From the NCBI GenBank assembly GCA_023853785.1, contig JAJIRX010000031.1, forward strand, positions 1 through 34,227: DNA of 34,227 nucleotides. Direction: 5' to 3'. Below, in pieces: positions 1 to 9,380 of this stretch. The position numbers were made by a program, and so were the translations under genes. Numbering within the stretch: the stretch's first letter is position 1; each line of letters begins with the position of its first letter. A model generated the notes under the pieces. The model worked only from the letters and a program-made list of their open reading frames with translations, was not told the DNA's origin and made no database searches. Source of the DNA: Psilocybe azurescens. Lineage: Eukaryota > Basidiomycota > Agaricomycetes > Agaricales > Agrocybaceae.

Positions 1-472
1 TTGGGCTGGCCGCACACCACCCTTCATCTTGCCATGCGCTAGTGGCACGGCGGTGTCGTTCCATGACACATGGTATGGGACTTTATCGTCTAAACCGGTA
101 TGCCTGGCGGGTATGCCGCGGCGTGGCGCGGTCCCTAGCCTCGTTTGTCTGACGTCTGGCTCGTTTGCCTCTATGTTCCATGTCTCGCCGTTATCTCTTC
201 TCTTATCTATTCCTTACTTTGCGACCCACCGTTTCGGGTTCGTGAGCTGGTTGCTTGCTCCCTTTGCGAGCTGGGGACCTGGGATTTGATATCCACGGCC
301 GGTGCTGGTGATGGATGATTCGTGATCAAGTCTAACGGATCGTAACCGAGTGTTGTGTTGGCGTCACCGCCCTGATTGTACCCCGATTCGTCCTATTGAT
401 TCTCTCCCGCCTTCTAACTTAATCCATGATTTTCATTGGCCGGTTGATCTGACACCACTTTTTCTTTTCTAG
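1..472. other. Upstream or intronic sequence before the first exon
   Basis: No convincing coding sequence. The right edge has a typical fungal intron end: a ctgac branch-like motif, a long T/C tract and a tag acceptor ending at 472. The stretch is therefore probably an intron, perhaps with exon pieces, of the gene continuing at 473. The matching donor was not found and may lie left of the window. Confidence 0.35.
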
Positions 473-1330
473 ATGCAGAAAGAAAATGAAACGTGTCGAG
501 CGACGCGGAACACTGGAGCAACAGCAACAGCAACAAGTAGCGGTGCTTCAAGCCCAGCAACAACAGCACCAGCCACGCACGAACCCTCACGCCCAGCTAC
601 CTTCATCACAAGGCTCGGAACGATCGCTCAATCGCTCAGACACTATTCTAACGCATCAGGCATCCCATGGTCCTCAGACCTTCGCCGTCTCTAGGAACGA
701 ACGCGATAGAGACGAATCGACACACACCTCTTCTCACTTACGCTCGACTCACGCCTCGAATACTACCGCCTCGTTTTCCAAATCACAGCGTCACGCACCC
801 ACGCCGCCTTCCATTGCTTCTCTGCGCGAGCAGCACGATGACGACGACGACGATCACGCCGATCAGGAACGCGATCCAGAGCAACTTCCCACCTCGAATA
901 TAGGGCGGGGTGGGTCGGCCGCAGCTGCAGCTGCAGCTGTGAACAGTCGTTCCGACTCGCGAAACGGGCGTATTCGCGCCGGGGCGAAGGCGACGCCCCC
1001 TCGAACTGAGTCGACCTATCCTAGCGGAGTCACCCCTGCCAAGCGATCTGGCTTGCATGGGTCCATCTCCCCAGGGGAGCAGATGTGGATGAGATGGACG
1101 CAGATGCCGACGCGGATGCTGAGGCCGAGGCCGAGATCTTGGGTGCTGTAGACGCTACTGGGGAGGACGACGACCTTGATGGTGAGGGCGATGGCGACGG
1201 TGAAGGAGACCCAGAGAACGACGGGGACCCGGATGCTGAGCTTCTCGAAGCCGTAGACGCCGCTGAGGCCAACTCCAACGCCAGCTCTAATGGAGGCGAT
1301 AGGTCTTGGCTTAAATCGGAGCCTAGCTGA
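473..1330 (+). CDS. C-terminal exon of an unrecognised, acidic low-complexity protein (one frame break)
   Basis: The exon starts after a good acceptor at 472 and reads through MKRVERRGTLEQ (from 486), a Gln-rich run, Ser/Thr/Arg-rich sequence, a DDDDDD patch, a poly-Ala run, and the segment AKRSGLHGSISPG. At the four-G run 1074-1077 the frame is lost. One base further on, the neighbouring frame carries a strongly acidic tail of alternating Asp/Ala and Glu/Ala (DADADADAEAEAE), then Gly-Asp-Glu repeats, ending SWLKSEPS with a stop at 1328-1330. A single missing G would join the two halves. The composition (polyQ, polyA, acidic tail) suits a disordered, nuclear regulatory or chromatin protein, but no domain is visible and I do not recognise the family. 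The beginning is missing: the ATG at 486 could be internal, since the frame is open back to the acceptor. Confidence 0.5.
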
Positions 1331-2008
1331 ATCCTGGCTATTTGAACCTCCCTGGCTCAACTATTGGGTTGTGGAGGCTGCTTTGAAGGGATTCAGCCGT
1401 CTTTTCTCGCACGTCGTTTTCTGTGATCAGTCCGTCTGGTGTTCCCCGCCCTCTTTTCTTTTGCTTCCAGGTAATTTGGACACGACGACTCTGGTTCTCG
1501 TCGATACCACTCTTTCAACCATATCCTCGTCTCCCTCATGCTTCAACGGCTCTGCTGCTTTTGCGTTGATAACACTTTCTAACTCTTCTCATTTGCACTA
1601 TTCCACGCCTTTATCATCTCATCAATTACAAGTACAACTCTACCAAGCACCTCACTCCTATTCCATGCGATACCCTTGTGGTTCTAATCCCTTCATGCAT
1701 AATCCTGCGACTTCTCTATTCCTCGGCAATCATCATTTTCTTGTTAATCTTGGCCTAGGTTTCCTCTCCTAACAACCTTACATCCTACTCACATATCGCA
1801 CTTGCATTTTAGTCGTATACTACATAGGACTTCTCTACCATTCATCTGTTTTGACGTTCTCCCCATCCATCACTCCCGTGTTGTATCATGCCCTTTGTCA
1901 TGCCTCATGATTATTTTACATAGTTTCCGTTTGTCTCTTGCTATCGCTTGTGCTATCTTCTCTTTCCAAGTCTCCCGTAATTATAAATGCATTCTATCTT
2001 TCTGACCA
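1331..2008 (+). other. CT-rich untranslated stretch
   Basis: This is about 680 nt of pyrimidine-rich sequence on the plus strand, directly after the stop of the acidic protein. It has several open frames, but these follow from the base composition and show no splice structure or protein-like composition. It most likely holds the 3' untranslated region of the gene before it and the spacer to the next start. Confidence 0.4.
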
Positions 2009-2224
2009 ATGGCTGCGGATAAGCACATTCACGAGAACCAATTCGGTAAGTCTACAGATCGACAACCTCAATGCACGAAAGTGGTCATTTGACATTGATT
2101 TCTAGCATCCATGGATATCGCATTTCTTAAGCGATGTCCTTGCCGGCGCGCGTTGTTTGTGTGTACACATAGCAATCTTCTGGTTATCGGTCAGGGTTCG
2201 AAACTCGAGGCGTCTTCTTTTTAA
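2009..2224 (+). CDS. Possible two-exon small protein, 51 aa, unrecognised
   Basis: An ATG in good context (accaatggc) opens MAADKHIHENQF. It is followed by a consensus donor gtaagt at 2046 and an acceptor ctag ending at 2105, an intron of 60 nt. Joining 2009-2045 to 2106-2224 keeps an open frame with a stop at 2222-2224 and gives a 51-residue protein (ASMDIAFLKRC... at the start of exon 2). The splice sites are good but the product is short and matches nothing I know. It may be the first exons of a gene that is damaged further on, for instance the remnant at 2623-2997. Confidence 0.25.
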
Positions 2225-2622
2225 TCACGCTTTACTTGGTACAATTTCTCCCGAGGCCCCGCACTGCTCGGATAGATTCAGAAATCCCGCACGAGCGCAC
2301 GCCGTTCTATTGGCGTGCACAATACTATCCATAGACCTTGTCATAGACTTAGCTCGTAGAAGCAAGGAGATTGGTACAAGTCAACAAGGAAGTGGACAAG
2401 CACAGCATGAGGTTGACGCAAGGCATGACAAAATTAGATTGTCAGAAATAACGTTTCTTCCGTCGGTCAGACTATGATCATATGAGCCTTTGGATATGAA
2501 AGGATGAGAAACACGCGTACTTGGTTTTACTGTGTGCAGGCAATCGGGAGGTGCGCAATTGATCCGAGCCTCGAGGTCGGAAAACATGAACCTCGCAGAA
2601 AGCAACAGACGAACGTCGAACC

Positions 2623-2997
2623 ATGCCGGCGACAGTGTCCGAGGGATACGACTACGCAGAGTTGATCCCCGCGCGGGCAGCACAGCAAGATCGTCATCGA
2701 TAACGTTCAATTCAAGTTCGAAAAATACCTGGTGTAATAAGTGAATAAGTGGATAACATTCAAGGAGAAACATGCCGCAGCGGGAGCGAGTAGGAGTCAT
2801 CTGGCTCGAGCACTAGAAGGAGACAGATTCCAAATTGGCTTGATGACGGACTGCAAGTCGCATTTGAGGAGATCGGGGCGACGGGCGTGGGTATAAATAT
2901 TTTCGACTTTGCCCAGTTCGTTCACTTGACATTTAATGGGCCCCACGACATGGGGGCCTTTCGAGGTCCTACACAATTTGAGCTAGTACATTTTTAA
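2623..2997 (+). pseudogene. Damaged unrecognised gene
   Basis: Three plus-strand frames carry segments of natural, non-repetitive protein that follow one another. The first is MPATVSEGYDYAELIPARAA from an ATG at 2623 in good context. The second includes VQFKFEKYLV, two adjacent TAA codons, then NKWITFKEKHAAAGASRSHL. The third, from about 2848, includes VAFEEIGATGVGINIFDFAQ and ends in QFELVHF with TAA at 2995-2997. Frame changes fall near 2685 and near 2840. Neither change nor the double stop is covered by an intron of acceptable length, so I read this as a decayed gene of about 125 residues. The family is not recognised, and I assign no function. Confidence 0.4.
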
Positions 2998-3981
2998 AGG
3001 CATACCTCGTCTACTTACCACACAGAGGCTCGATAGTTCTGCCTGTGAAATGTGCGGACTCCTTATGGCGGAAGCTTATGGAACCCGGTACGTTCAGATC
3101 CAGATATTTCTCATTATCATTCATACCCAGACGATAGTACAGTATGTACGTCTGGATTATAGATTGACTACAGAGATGGGCCGAGACAGTTTCTTGGGCA
3201 GAGAGTAAGGGAGGTGGATCGGTTTGATTACAATTACAGAAATGAACATCGGTATAATATTGAGTTCCCCACAGCGTGTTTACTTCAGCAAGCAGAGCCG
3301 CGACGACCTTCAAATATCAGGCGCAAAGCGTCTTAAAAAGTTGCGTGGTAGGCATGCAGCGGTGGACCGTCGCCGCTCACCGTCGGAAGCCTGACAACGC
3401 TCTGGCGTTTCGACACATGTCAGAAACGTACAGTAATAACTGTGACTCGTATTATAAAATATGGATAGATCTGCTAGCAGGTGGGCTTCAAGAAATGAAT
3501 GAACTTGGCTAATCCCCCACCCCAAGAAATCTGATCCCTTTTGCTTCAAAATTAAACTTTTATGAGGGTTGGATACGTCAGGTCAATAATCGTAATCGCA
3601 ATCCACAACATCTAAGATTTGCTTCTCATAGACAAAGGCAGGAAAGTAGATATTGTTGCAAATCGGCCATGAATTCGAGTCAAATAAGGCATTAACTGAT
3701 TGGGTGGAATAAGTTGTTCGTTCTAGCTTTACTTGGGAGTTGAGTGCGAAACGGTTAAAGCGAGCCATCCAAAGGCGTGATGCGTACTGTTATTTTCTGT
3801 TCAATGCTCTCTAAGACGAAAAATAGAAGAAGAGCTACCAAAATGCCATATCATGAATGAAAAAACTGAGGAAGGCTTGGTAATGGAGAAAGGAAAACCC
3901 AAGGGCGGCAAGCTCGAAAAATAGATTGCTCGGTTATATCCGCTGAGGCACGGTCCCAGAATCCATCAGCGCTTCTGCTTC
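2998..3981. other. No gene recognised
   Basis: Open frames on both strands between 3011 and 3549 overlap each other and lack starts, splice sites or recognisable motifs. A short string (ATGTGCGGACTC at about 3051, then a gtacgt donor at 3088) could be a lost exon, but it cannot be extended. From 3550 to 3980 there is nothing apart from AT-rich spacer. Confidence 0.35.
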
Positions 3982-4255
3982 TCACCCCATCATTTCTCTC
4001 ACAATCTGATCTATGGCAACGAGAGGCTGATATAGCTTTTCGTTAACTCGCCATAATGCAGGCATACTAACGACCATTGAAAACAACACCGGTGCAGGCA
4101 AATTTCGTCGTATAAGCTTCTACTATCTTCATGACGCAAAGGTGGATGCCTTTTTCAACACTGCCATCGCACGCGGCAGCATTTAGCACAAGTGGAACAA
4201 TCGCCAGCAAAATGTAACTGTCAAAAAGGGTGCTCAAGTCAATGTCATGTGTCAC
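3982..4255 (-). pseudogene. C-terminal end of an unrecognised gene
   Basis: Reading leftwards from an acceptor-like tttctag at 4256-4262, the frame gives HDIDLSTLFDSYILLAIVPL and runs on through LVLNAAACDGSVEKG to TTKFACTGVV. At the four-T run of the minus strand (about 4078-4081) the frame shifts by one base, and the neighbouring frame continues SMPALWRVNEKLYQPLVAID to REMMG and a stop at 3982-3984. Both parts look like helical, conserved protein, and they would form one C-terminal exon if one T were removed. The upstream part would have to lie in the 196 bp before the divergent gene at 4452, too little room for a full gene, so this is probably a 5'-truncated relic. The family is not recognised. 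Confidence 0.4.
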
Positions 4256-4451
4256 TAGAAACCCTTAGCCGTGGGCAAGCAAATTGCAAGTAGACCGCTA
4301 TTTAGAAGTGCGGGTGAGGTGGGGTATTGTACTTCGGTGGGCTTTGATTTTCTTCTCTCCATCGCTAAGGTCTTGAAGACCGACTCTTTTGTCGTCATTT
4401 CTTCGCTCCGGATAGCACATTCCTTTTTGTTCTTCTGACTGATAATCAATA

Positions 4452-6005
4452 ATGGTCGGCCTTATTCAATCAGGACATTTTTTTGCGTCGAATCAAGATC
4501 TCGGTGCAATCGAGATATCAACTTTCCTCAGCCTGGTACTGCTAGGGGTCTCTCTTTCGCAAGGCTATACGTACTTCAATCGTAATGGAGGAGATAGACT
4601 CGGCTTAAAACTTCTGGTGCGTATTTTGGCCATTCCTAATATGCCTTGAAGTTGAAGAACATATCTTTCAACATAGGTTTCCCTTCTTATGTAAGCTCTG
4701 TTGTGCAATAGTGTATGGCAATTACTTACCTGTCTACTTACGGCAGTCTTATGGAGGTATTCCACTCATTCACGGCCTCGCACACCATCTACTTCGAGAC
4801 CGTCACACGATCGAACAGGGGCGAGGCTAATTCGTATCAACTTTCAACAAATGTGTTGACAGAAAACATCATAACGTTCATTGTGCAGGTACGTCGAGTA
4901 GTACTAATATCTCTATGCATTATGAAGAATTTCATCCCTGGATAGTGTTTCTTCTCTCATAGGATTTACCGGCTTTCAAGGAAACTCCCCTAAGCACACT
5001 CTCGTTCATCTTCACCCTATTGCGCTTCGTAGGGGCATAGCTCTTTCTGTGGAGAGCATTCTCGACGTTCCTAGAACACCTAATGGCGTCTTTGTATTCA
5101 CGTTCAACTGGTTGGTAACCTCGGCTTTAAGCGCAGGAGTCGCAGCTGATTTGTTGATCGCTGCATCAATGGTATACTACCTGAGAAAAATGGCCTCTCC
5201 TACTAATCTACAGTCGTAGGTCCCATCTTTGCTGAAACTGAAAAATATAGAAGCTCACATGGATCATAGGACAACAGAATTCTTGAACCGTCTTGTTCGA
5301 TTCTCTCTGCGTAGGTCTTCTGCATCAAAATTCGTATGGTGGACAATAAATTTGATTGCAAATTTCTGCAGAAACTGGTCTCATAACGAGGTATAACAAG
5401 TCTACAAGTAGTCCTGACGAAAGGTCTCACCCTCATTCATTCGCAGTATGACATCAGTATCAGTTATAATATGTGTAAGCGTCCTCTAAAGCTCTTTCTT
5501 GGCAAATTACTGAAGCTTCCGAAGTTTCAAGCAATGTCAAACAGTAGGTGAATCAATATACTATTGTGAGCAGGCGTATAACTCCCTCCGTAGTGGTTTG
5601 GCTTGGAATTTACATCGTCCTTGCGAAACGTGAGTTTTCTCCCTTGATCTCTGATGATCCCAACACTGACCCGACTCTCAGTTTATTCCATCTCACTGCT
5701 CGTATCGTAAGTGTCGCGAAGCTACACACTCATCTTACTCATCCCCACTGATAATGGTACTGGCAAGTCTCAATGCTCGCCCACAGAGTGGCCATCCAGG
5801 TAGCGACGTAGGAGCCTCAGATCTCCAATTCAACCCACCTCCTGAGATCACGGCACGTCCAGTCCTTCTGCATACCATGTACTTACTTATAGTACCCAAA
5901 GATCTCTTTTCACGATGTACATGGCTCAGACAAGGTCATCTGGAGTCCAGTACTCCAAACAAAAGTCGGTATTCCGCTGCTGCTCCCGGACCCAAGCCAC
6001 GCTAA
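4452..6005 (+). CDS. DUF6534-type seven-helix membrane protein, 11 exons, two one-base frame breaks
   Basis: This is a basidiomycete-expanded integral membrane family of unknown function. My exons are 4452-4616, 4677-4690, 4747-4888, 4946-5215, 5270-5310, 5372-5390, 5447-5474, 5525-5543, 5594-5629, 5682-5706 and 5768-6005. The introns are 50-61 nt with GT-AG ends, and the second exon is only 14 nt. The product is about 332 residues. Landmarks in order are DLGAIEISTFLSLVLLGVSL (helix 1), KLLVSLLILMEVFHSFTASH (helix 2), the CFFSHRIYRLS loop, TLSFIFTLLRFVG, the NWLVTSALSAGVAADLLIAA helix with YYLRKMASPTNLQS, TTEFLNRLVRFSLQTGLITS, and LGIYIVLAK before SLNARPQ. These match the family layout. In exon 4 the frame breaks at the CCCC run 4987-4990 and at the GGGG run 5032-5035, each fitting one missing base. 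Either the gene is recently dead or the sequence has two errors. The C-terminus after SLNARPQ is unlike the usual tail and may hold another intron. Confidence 0.75.
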
Positions 6006-6232
6006 TACGCTTTCTGAAAACAGTTTGGTCAGGTCTAGGATGCTATCTCGGTCTTCTTTTTCTTCAATCTATGGATATAATTGAGCAAACATGGACTCAA
6101 GTGGACTTTCCTAGTAGCAGGACATTCAAGCGATATTATCAGTCATGTAGAAGGTACACCCTCGCGTGTAGAAAATATCGAAGGATTTTGAAAATTAATC
6201 CACGGAGAGTACAAAAGCAAGGGCAGAATAGC
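6006..6232. other. Spacer between converging genes
   Basis: This is the short intergenic stretch between the DUF6534 gene (+) and the homeodomain gene (-), whose 3' ends face each other. A plus-strand open frame of 155 codons runs through here and antisense to the homeodomain gene. It is basic, lacks motifs and is best seen as a shadow. Confidence 0.4.
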
Positions 6233-7438
6233 TTATACAAAGGATCGAGAAGAAATCGGAGTCAAGCAAGAGCAGATGCCAGCAAGAGAACCGTCAAAGT
6301 GAATACGGAACCCTGCGAGACACCAAGGTGCATCTGCATAGCATATATCTTCGACAGTCAGTGGAGCATGCCCCAGAGATGAAGATATGAAAGCCTGAGC
6401 TGAACAAGAGCTCAACGGAACGCCAAAGTCGACAGTGGGAAGTACATAGCCGGGGTAAAACTCTTCCAAATCCGCGAAAGAAGTCCACAAAGCATCTATT
6501 CGAGGTCAGGTCAAGTATCTGCATCGCTAGAATGCACTGTCGTAATACCTCGATCAGCACGGACATCGTATACTCCAGTTTCATTGCAAAGCAATGTCGT
6601 TGAATCGTTTTCCTTGAATGAGCAATCAGACTCCAGAAATAAAGCAAAACTCGGAGAAGGACTTCGGCTCGTAAGCGACAGATGGGACACTATGATATCT
6701 GCAGGCGAGGAGACATCATTCGACTCTGCGCCAGATACATAAAGAAAGGAAGATAGCTCGGCTTCTGTGACCCGCAGGTGTTGGATATATGCGCTATTTT
6801 CGTCTCCTTCGATCTTTGTCGACAGTTTCTCAGAAGGAACTGGACTCGACGGAGCCAATGTTGTCATATGAGAGTCAGACGTAGTATGGCTGTCGTCCGA
6901 GCTAGGTATATGCATGTCAGATGAAGCACACATTGACTCGTCTTCGAGTATGCTCGTCCGCATCGTTCAATGCATCTGCGGATGCGTTTTCTATGGAGAG
7001 CTCTTCTCTCATGACTGGCATAGACAAAGGAGGAGGCAGTTCAATATCCAATTCGTATGTGTCGTTAGGAATTTTTTATTCTGAGTTTCTTCGCCGCCTT
7101 TCGTCGTCTATACCACCAGCTGTTCACATTTGCAGGATTCAGACCGCGTGCCAGTGCCCAAGCTCGGCGAGAGATAACAGATGGAATACGAGGATCTGCA
7201 GGCCAAAGGCGATTAAGCTCGTCAAAATGAACGGGCAATGTGGGCTGGTATTGGGACAACAGGTTCTAAATTGCCAAAAGAACAGGGTAAGATATGGGAC
7301 AGCCAAAGTTGTTGAAAGTACCAGTTTGGATATAATTTCTTCGGATTTGATTCTTTTCCCAACGTTTATTTCCTCGTCATTGTCCTGCATATCGCCTACT
7401 TTAACGGAACGTGCATTCTCGGATTCACAGGGATCCAT
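6233..7438 (-). pseudogene. Homeodomain (HD) gene with frame breaks
   Basis: Exon 1 (7438-7322) starts MDPCESENARSVKVGDMQDN. A 56 nt intron (7321-7266, gt...tttag) follows, and exon 2 opens NLLSQYQPTLPVHFDELNRL. It continues into a homeodomain second half: RIPSVISRRAWALARGLNPA, then VNSWWYRRRKAAKKLRI (helix 3). At the six-T run 7072-7077 one extra base breaks the frame. The next frame continues IPNDTYELDIELPPP, a stretch that follows this type of homeodomain in Agaricomycetes as I know them. Later frames carry a Ser/Thr-rich acidic tail (SSPVPSEKLSTKIEGDENSA) and DLEEFYPGYVLPTVDFGVP, ending at 6233, so at least two more breaks occur near 6950 and 6500. If aligned on the helix-3 tryptophan, the usual DNA-contacting Asn (position 51) is Arg. 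Known homeodomain proteins are nuclear regulators. No partner HD gene lies beside it, so this is not obviously a mating-type A pair. Confidence 0.65.
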
Positions 7439-7543
7439 GCTTATGAGATTGACGAGAGTGTGTAAAAATAAGCGGCACGTCCTGAGTTTGCGGCGGACCT
7501 TTAAAGTTTTACTCCGCGCTATCTGCACCCTGATATTCGAGTA

Positions 7544-8124
7544 AGGTAGAGGCCACTATGAACCAGCACCTTTACGTAAGCAGATAACAGCCCACTATCC
7601 CTCGGCCACAAATGCTTTTCCCACATTTCTAAGACCACAGAATTAAAGCCTTTGATTGTTCTTACAGCTTCCAGGAAACAGATTAAAAATTGAGCAACTT
7701 TTAAGAGAGTTATTGGTCATTTTGTAAAAACAATGTTTTTTTTTAAAAGTGTTTTTCGTGCTTTCCCGTTCATTCTGCAACTTTTCAAAATTTACCATCG
7801 ACATTTTGCCGCAAATTTAGGGTTAGGGTTATTATGTAAGCTACCATAATAGGAAAATTGATGGCTGTCGGTCACAGCGGCATCATCAGCCGACTATCTC
7901 ACATCAATCACACATCGTTTGAGCGGAGATTTATGATATCTAAGGCATAAAAATGGCTTCTAATGCATTTATTTGTGTCTAGTACAAGTGGAAAATTGTT
8001 TGTCCCTTCATTGACACAGCTATCACCAGTAATAGCCTGTAAATTTTTTATTTTTTTGAGGCCAACATTTTGCCGCTTATGTAAGCGCTTATGTAAAGGT
8101 GCTGGTTCATCGTGGCCTCTACCT
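7544..8124. mobile_element. MITE-like TIR element, 581 bp, TA target duplication
   Basis: The left end AGGTAGAGGCCACTATGAAC and the inverted right end AGGTAGAGGCCACGATGAAC match over about 37 bp with two differences, and TA flanks both sides (7542-7543 and 8125-8126). The inside is AT-rich with no transposase frame, so it is non-autonomous. The TA duplication fits the Tc1/mariner superfamily. A second internal repeat, acattttgccgc, occurs as direct copies near each end (about 7800 and 8066). The element also holds TTAGGGTTAGGGTTA at 7817-7831. Confidence 0.8.
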
Positions 8125-8126
8125 TA

Positions 8127-9380
8127 AGTAATAAATCGAGTGTTAACAAATCCAGGTTAGGCTTCTTCTGTTTGGCACTGGACCTGCTGAAAAGGAGTGG
8201 TGATGTCCGGCAGTGAATGCATGATTCATTAGTCGCAACCTTTTCATCACGTATCGCCACCTCGGGGCTTATGACTTCTGCATAGCCGAAGGCCCAAGGC
8301 ATACGTTGTTTTGCACGACGTAACGAGTCCCTTATGCGGGGCTAATTTGATGTTATTACTAAATAAACACAAAAAAGAGGTCGGGTGGTGGAAAGGAAAG
8401 AAAGAAGAAAAGCGATCCATTCCTAGTGATGATAGGGCACCATTCAACAAAAAGAATATGAGAGGAGCCGATGACGAAAGCAACAGAAATTACGTCACAT
8501 TATCAAAGACAAAACGGGAAATATATTTGCACAAACATAGAAAACTGACATTGTGCCCTACTTCCGATCCTGGGAAAGAACGAGTCTATTAGTTACGTAA
8601 TAGCACTCTTAACACCACTCAAACAAAAGTAGACTCTCCTGGTTAGAGTGCTATTTGGAACCAATGGTAGCTGCTGGCCATTCCCCCAACTCACACACGC
8701 GGCGTACTCGAAAAGGCAGGCCAATTCAACCAGAAGTGCGGGAAGGTTTGGGAGGAGTATAAATCATGTATCCAGGTGCGTGAATTATATTTACATTGTT
8801 TCATAAAATCCAAATCTGATGCATTTTTAATGCAGATTATAGTTAAAGAACGTGATTTGGACGCGCTATTGCAGCAAGCGAGAGACGAAAATCGACTGGT
8901 TGAACCGATTCCCCTCCTCCACCCACAAAAACATCCTAGGAGCCGATTATATGTATCATATATATGATATTCCTCTTATAATCGTTCACAAAAATACATA
9001 TCCGAAAGTTATTTCACCACTGGATCATAATATTACCCCAGCTCTGCTTGAAATTTATGAGCCCTGTGTAGAACCCTCAACAAGACATTATTTTTACTTG
9101 TCGGTAACATAATTTTGTCAACGACATGCGCAGCAAGCGACATCATGTAATTATAGGTAATCTGGGCCAGACGAGGACAAGAGGGAACAACTGTTCAATC
9201 CACCTTGTCAATCAAATAACGTGGCATCGATCATCTTAAAATCAAAAGTTCTCATTTCTATACTCTGCTACGCGTTGCCACGCTTGTTGGTAACAGCGAC
9301 GGGATGATATACTTATAAGGAGGATATATCTTTCTCCCACCCAAGCTCTTAATTCTTCTAGATACTCCCGAGGTGGATAT
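8127..9380. other. No gene supported
   Basis: Open frames at 8311-8592 (+, Lys-rich) and 8852-9112 (+) have ordinary spacer composition and no recognisable motif. A TATA-like string (TATAAAT, 8758-8764) lies only 2 nt before an ATG, too close to drive it. The last 80 bp before 9381 is the presumed promoter and leader of the membrane-protein gene and contains cttataagg at about 9311. Confidence 0.4.

Noticed and set aside
29..289. Plus-strand open frame of 86 codons at the left edge
   Set aside because: All three frames are nearly open here because of composition. No motif, and the downstream acceptor at 472 suggests intron.
1290..1772. Plus-strand open frame of 160 codons
   Set aside because: It overlaps the end of the acidic protein in another frame and then runs through CT-rich untranslated sequence. 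Ser/Leu/Phe-rich with no motif.
5915..6382. Plus-strand open frame of 155 codons
   Set aside because: It overlaps the end of the DUF6534 gene and lies antisense to the homeodomain gene, whose frames carry recognisable protein.
7817..7831. TTAGGGTTAGGGTTA as a possible telomere scar
   Set aside because: Only 2.5 units, and inside a MITE with its own clear borders, so not evidence of a former chromosome end.
8766..9112. Small gene with a gtgcgt donor and the strings KERDLDALLQQARDENR and YDIPLIIVHKN
   Set aside because: The TATA-like box touches the ATG, the two strings are in different frames, and no family is recognised.
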